The notes under the pieces: generated by a model
Told to the model about the DNA's origin: nothing
What the model saw: only the letters and a program-made list of their open reading frames with translations
Databases searched by the model: none
NCBI GenBank assembly: GCA_946480965.1
Contig: CAMLMI010000267.1
Location: 1 to 6,655 of the forward strand
Source of the DNA: an uncultured Verrucomicrobiales bacterium
GTDB taxonomy: Bacteria; Verrucomicrobiota; Verrucomicrobiae; Limisphaerales; CANJSG01
Direction of reading: 5' to 3'
DNA length: 6,655 nt
Part shown: positions 6,335 through 6,655 of the stretch, piece by piece
Layout: every line of letters starts with the position of its first letter
How positions within the stretch are numbered: the first letter of the stretch is position 1
Translations under genes and position numbers: made by a program

Positions 6335-6655
6335 ATGCCTCTCCACGAAATCGCCCAGCTCGACGCCATCGATCCCGTCCGCTGCCCCTGCGGCTTCACC
6401 CGCCGCGCCTTCGCGTCGCCCGACAATCCGGTCGCCACCATCCACCTGGTGGACATCCAGGAAGACGCCCGCACGCACTACCACAAGAAGCTCACGGAGA
6501 TCTATCTGGTGCTGGAAGGCGAAGGCTTCATGGAACTTGACGGCCAGCTCTATCCGGTGAAGCCCATGACCTCGATCTTGATCAAGCCCGGCTGCCGCCA
6601 CCGCGCCATCGGCAAGCTGAAGATCGTGAACATCCCCGTGCCCGCGTTCGATCCC
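6335..6655 (+). CDS. Small cupin-domain protein (partial, runs off the right edge)
   Basis: From the ATG at 6335 an uninterrupted frame reaches the last base, giving 107 residues without a stop. It has the two cupin motifs. Motif 1 runs from His48-x-His50 through Glu55 to Gly62 (THYHKKLTEIYLVLEGEG), and motif 2 is KPGCRH, with His89 as the fourth metal ligand. Three His and one Glu is the usual iron/manganese/zinc site of single-domain cupins, so the metal centre looks intact. A CPCG pair (Cys17, Cys19) near the start is unusual, but its role is unknown. Such small cupins may be dioxygenases, sugar isomerases or simple binding proteins, and sequence alone does not decide. Family members are commonly about 110-130 residues, so only a short tail should be missing. 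It is divergent from the di-cytochrome/SUMF1-like gene and has no evident link to the restriction locus. Confidence 0.82.
   Translation, partial: MPLHEIAQLDAIDPVRCPCGFTRRAFASPDNPVATIHLVDIQEDARTHYHKKLTEIYLVLEGEGFMELDGQLYPVKPMTSILIKPGCRHRAIGKLKIVNIPVPAFDP

Noticed and set aside
6218..6601. A 127-codon minus-strand open frame opposite the cupin gene
   Set aside because: The + strand frame has exact cupin metal-ligand motifs. The minus frame is the mirror of it and shows no motif.

Overview
The window looks like part of a GC-rich chromosome from the Planctomycetota–Verrucomicrobiota group, with Verrucomicrobiota as my best guess. The clues are a secreted protein joining two planctomycete-type cytochrome c boxes to a SUMF1/FGE-type domain, a cluster of short hairpin repeats of a kind I associate with Verrucomicrobiota, and start codons with little or no Shine-Dalgarno sequence. 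This placement is inference.

Left and centre (about 1-4203) form a remodelled restriction-modification locus. A compact two-gene unit on the + strand encodes a large N6-adenine DNA methyltransferase with its own target-recognition region (701-3421) and an overlapping HNH endonuclease (3409-4032). On both sides lie pieces of what appears to be a different large methyltransferase of the Type ISP kind. Its N-terminus, with a PD-(D/E)xK nuclease-like motif, is at 156-469. Its C-terminal tail, broken by a one-base frameshift, is at 4050-4203. The methyltransferase-HNH unit therefore sits where the middle of the older gene should be. At the left junction the N-terminal fragment abuts an antisense fragment of a TatD-like nuclease gene (470-556).

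At 4234-4375, between the restriction locus and the next gene, is a palindromic element built from four small hairpins in two inverted arms. A probable terminator for the leftward gene overlaps its right edge.

Right (4457-6655) looks like ordinary chromosome. A leftward gene encodes the secreted di-cytochrome/SUMF1-like protein. Divergent from it, a small cupin gene starts at 6335 and runs off the window.

How it works together: the methyltransferase and HNH protein are probably co-translated as a modification-plus-cleavage pair that displaced an older restriction enzyme in a defence hotspot. The di-cytochrome/SUMF1-like and cupin genes have no evident link to it.
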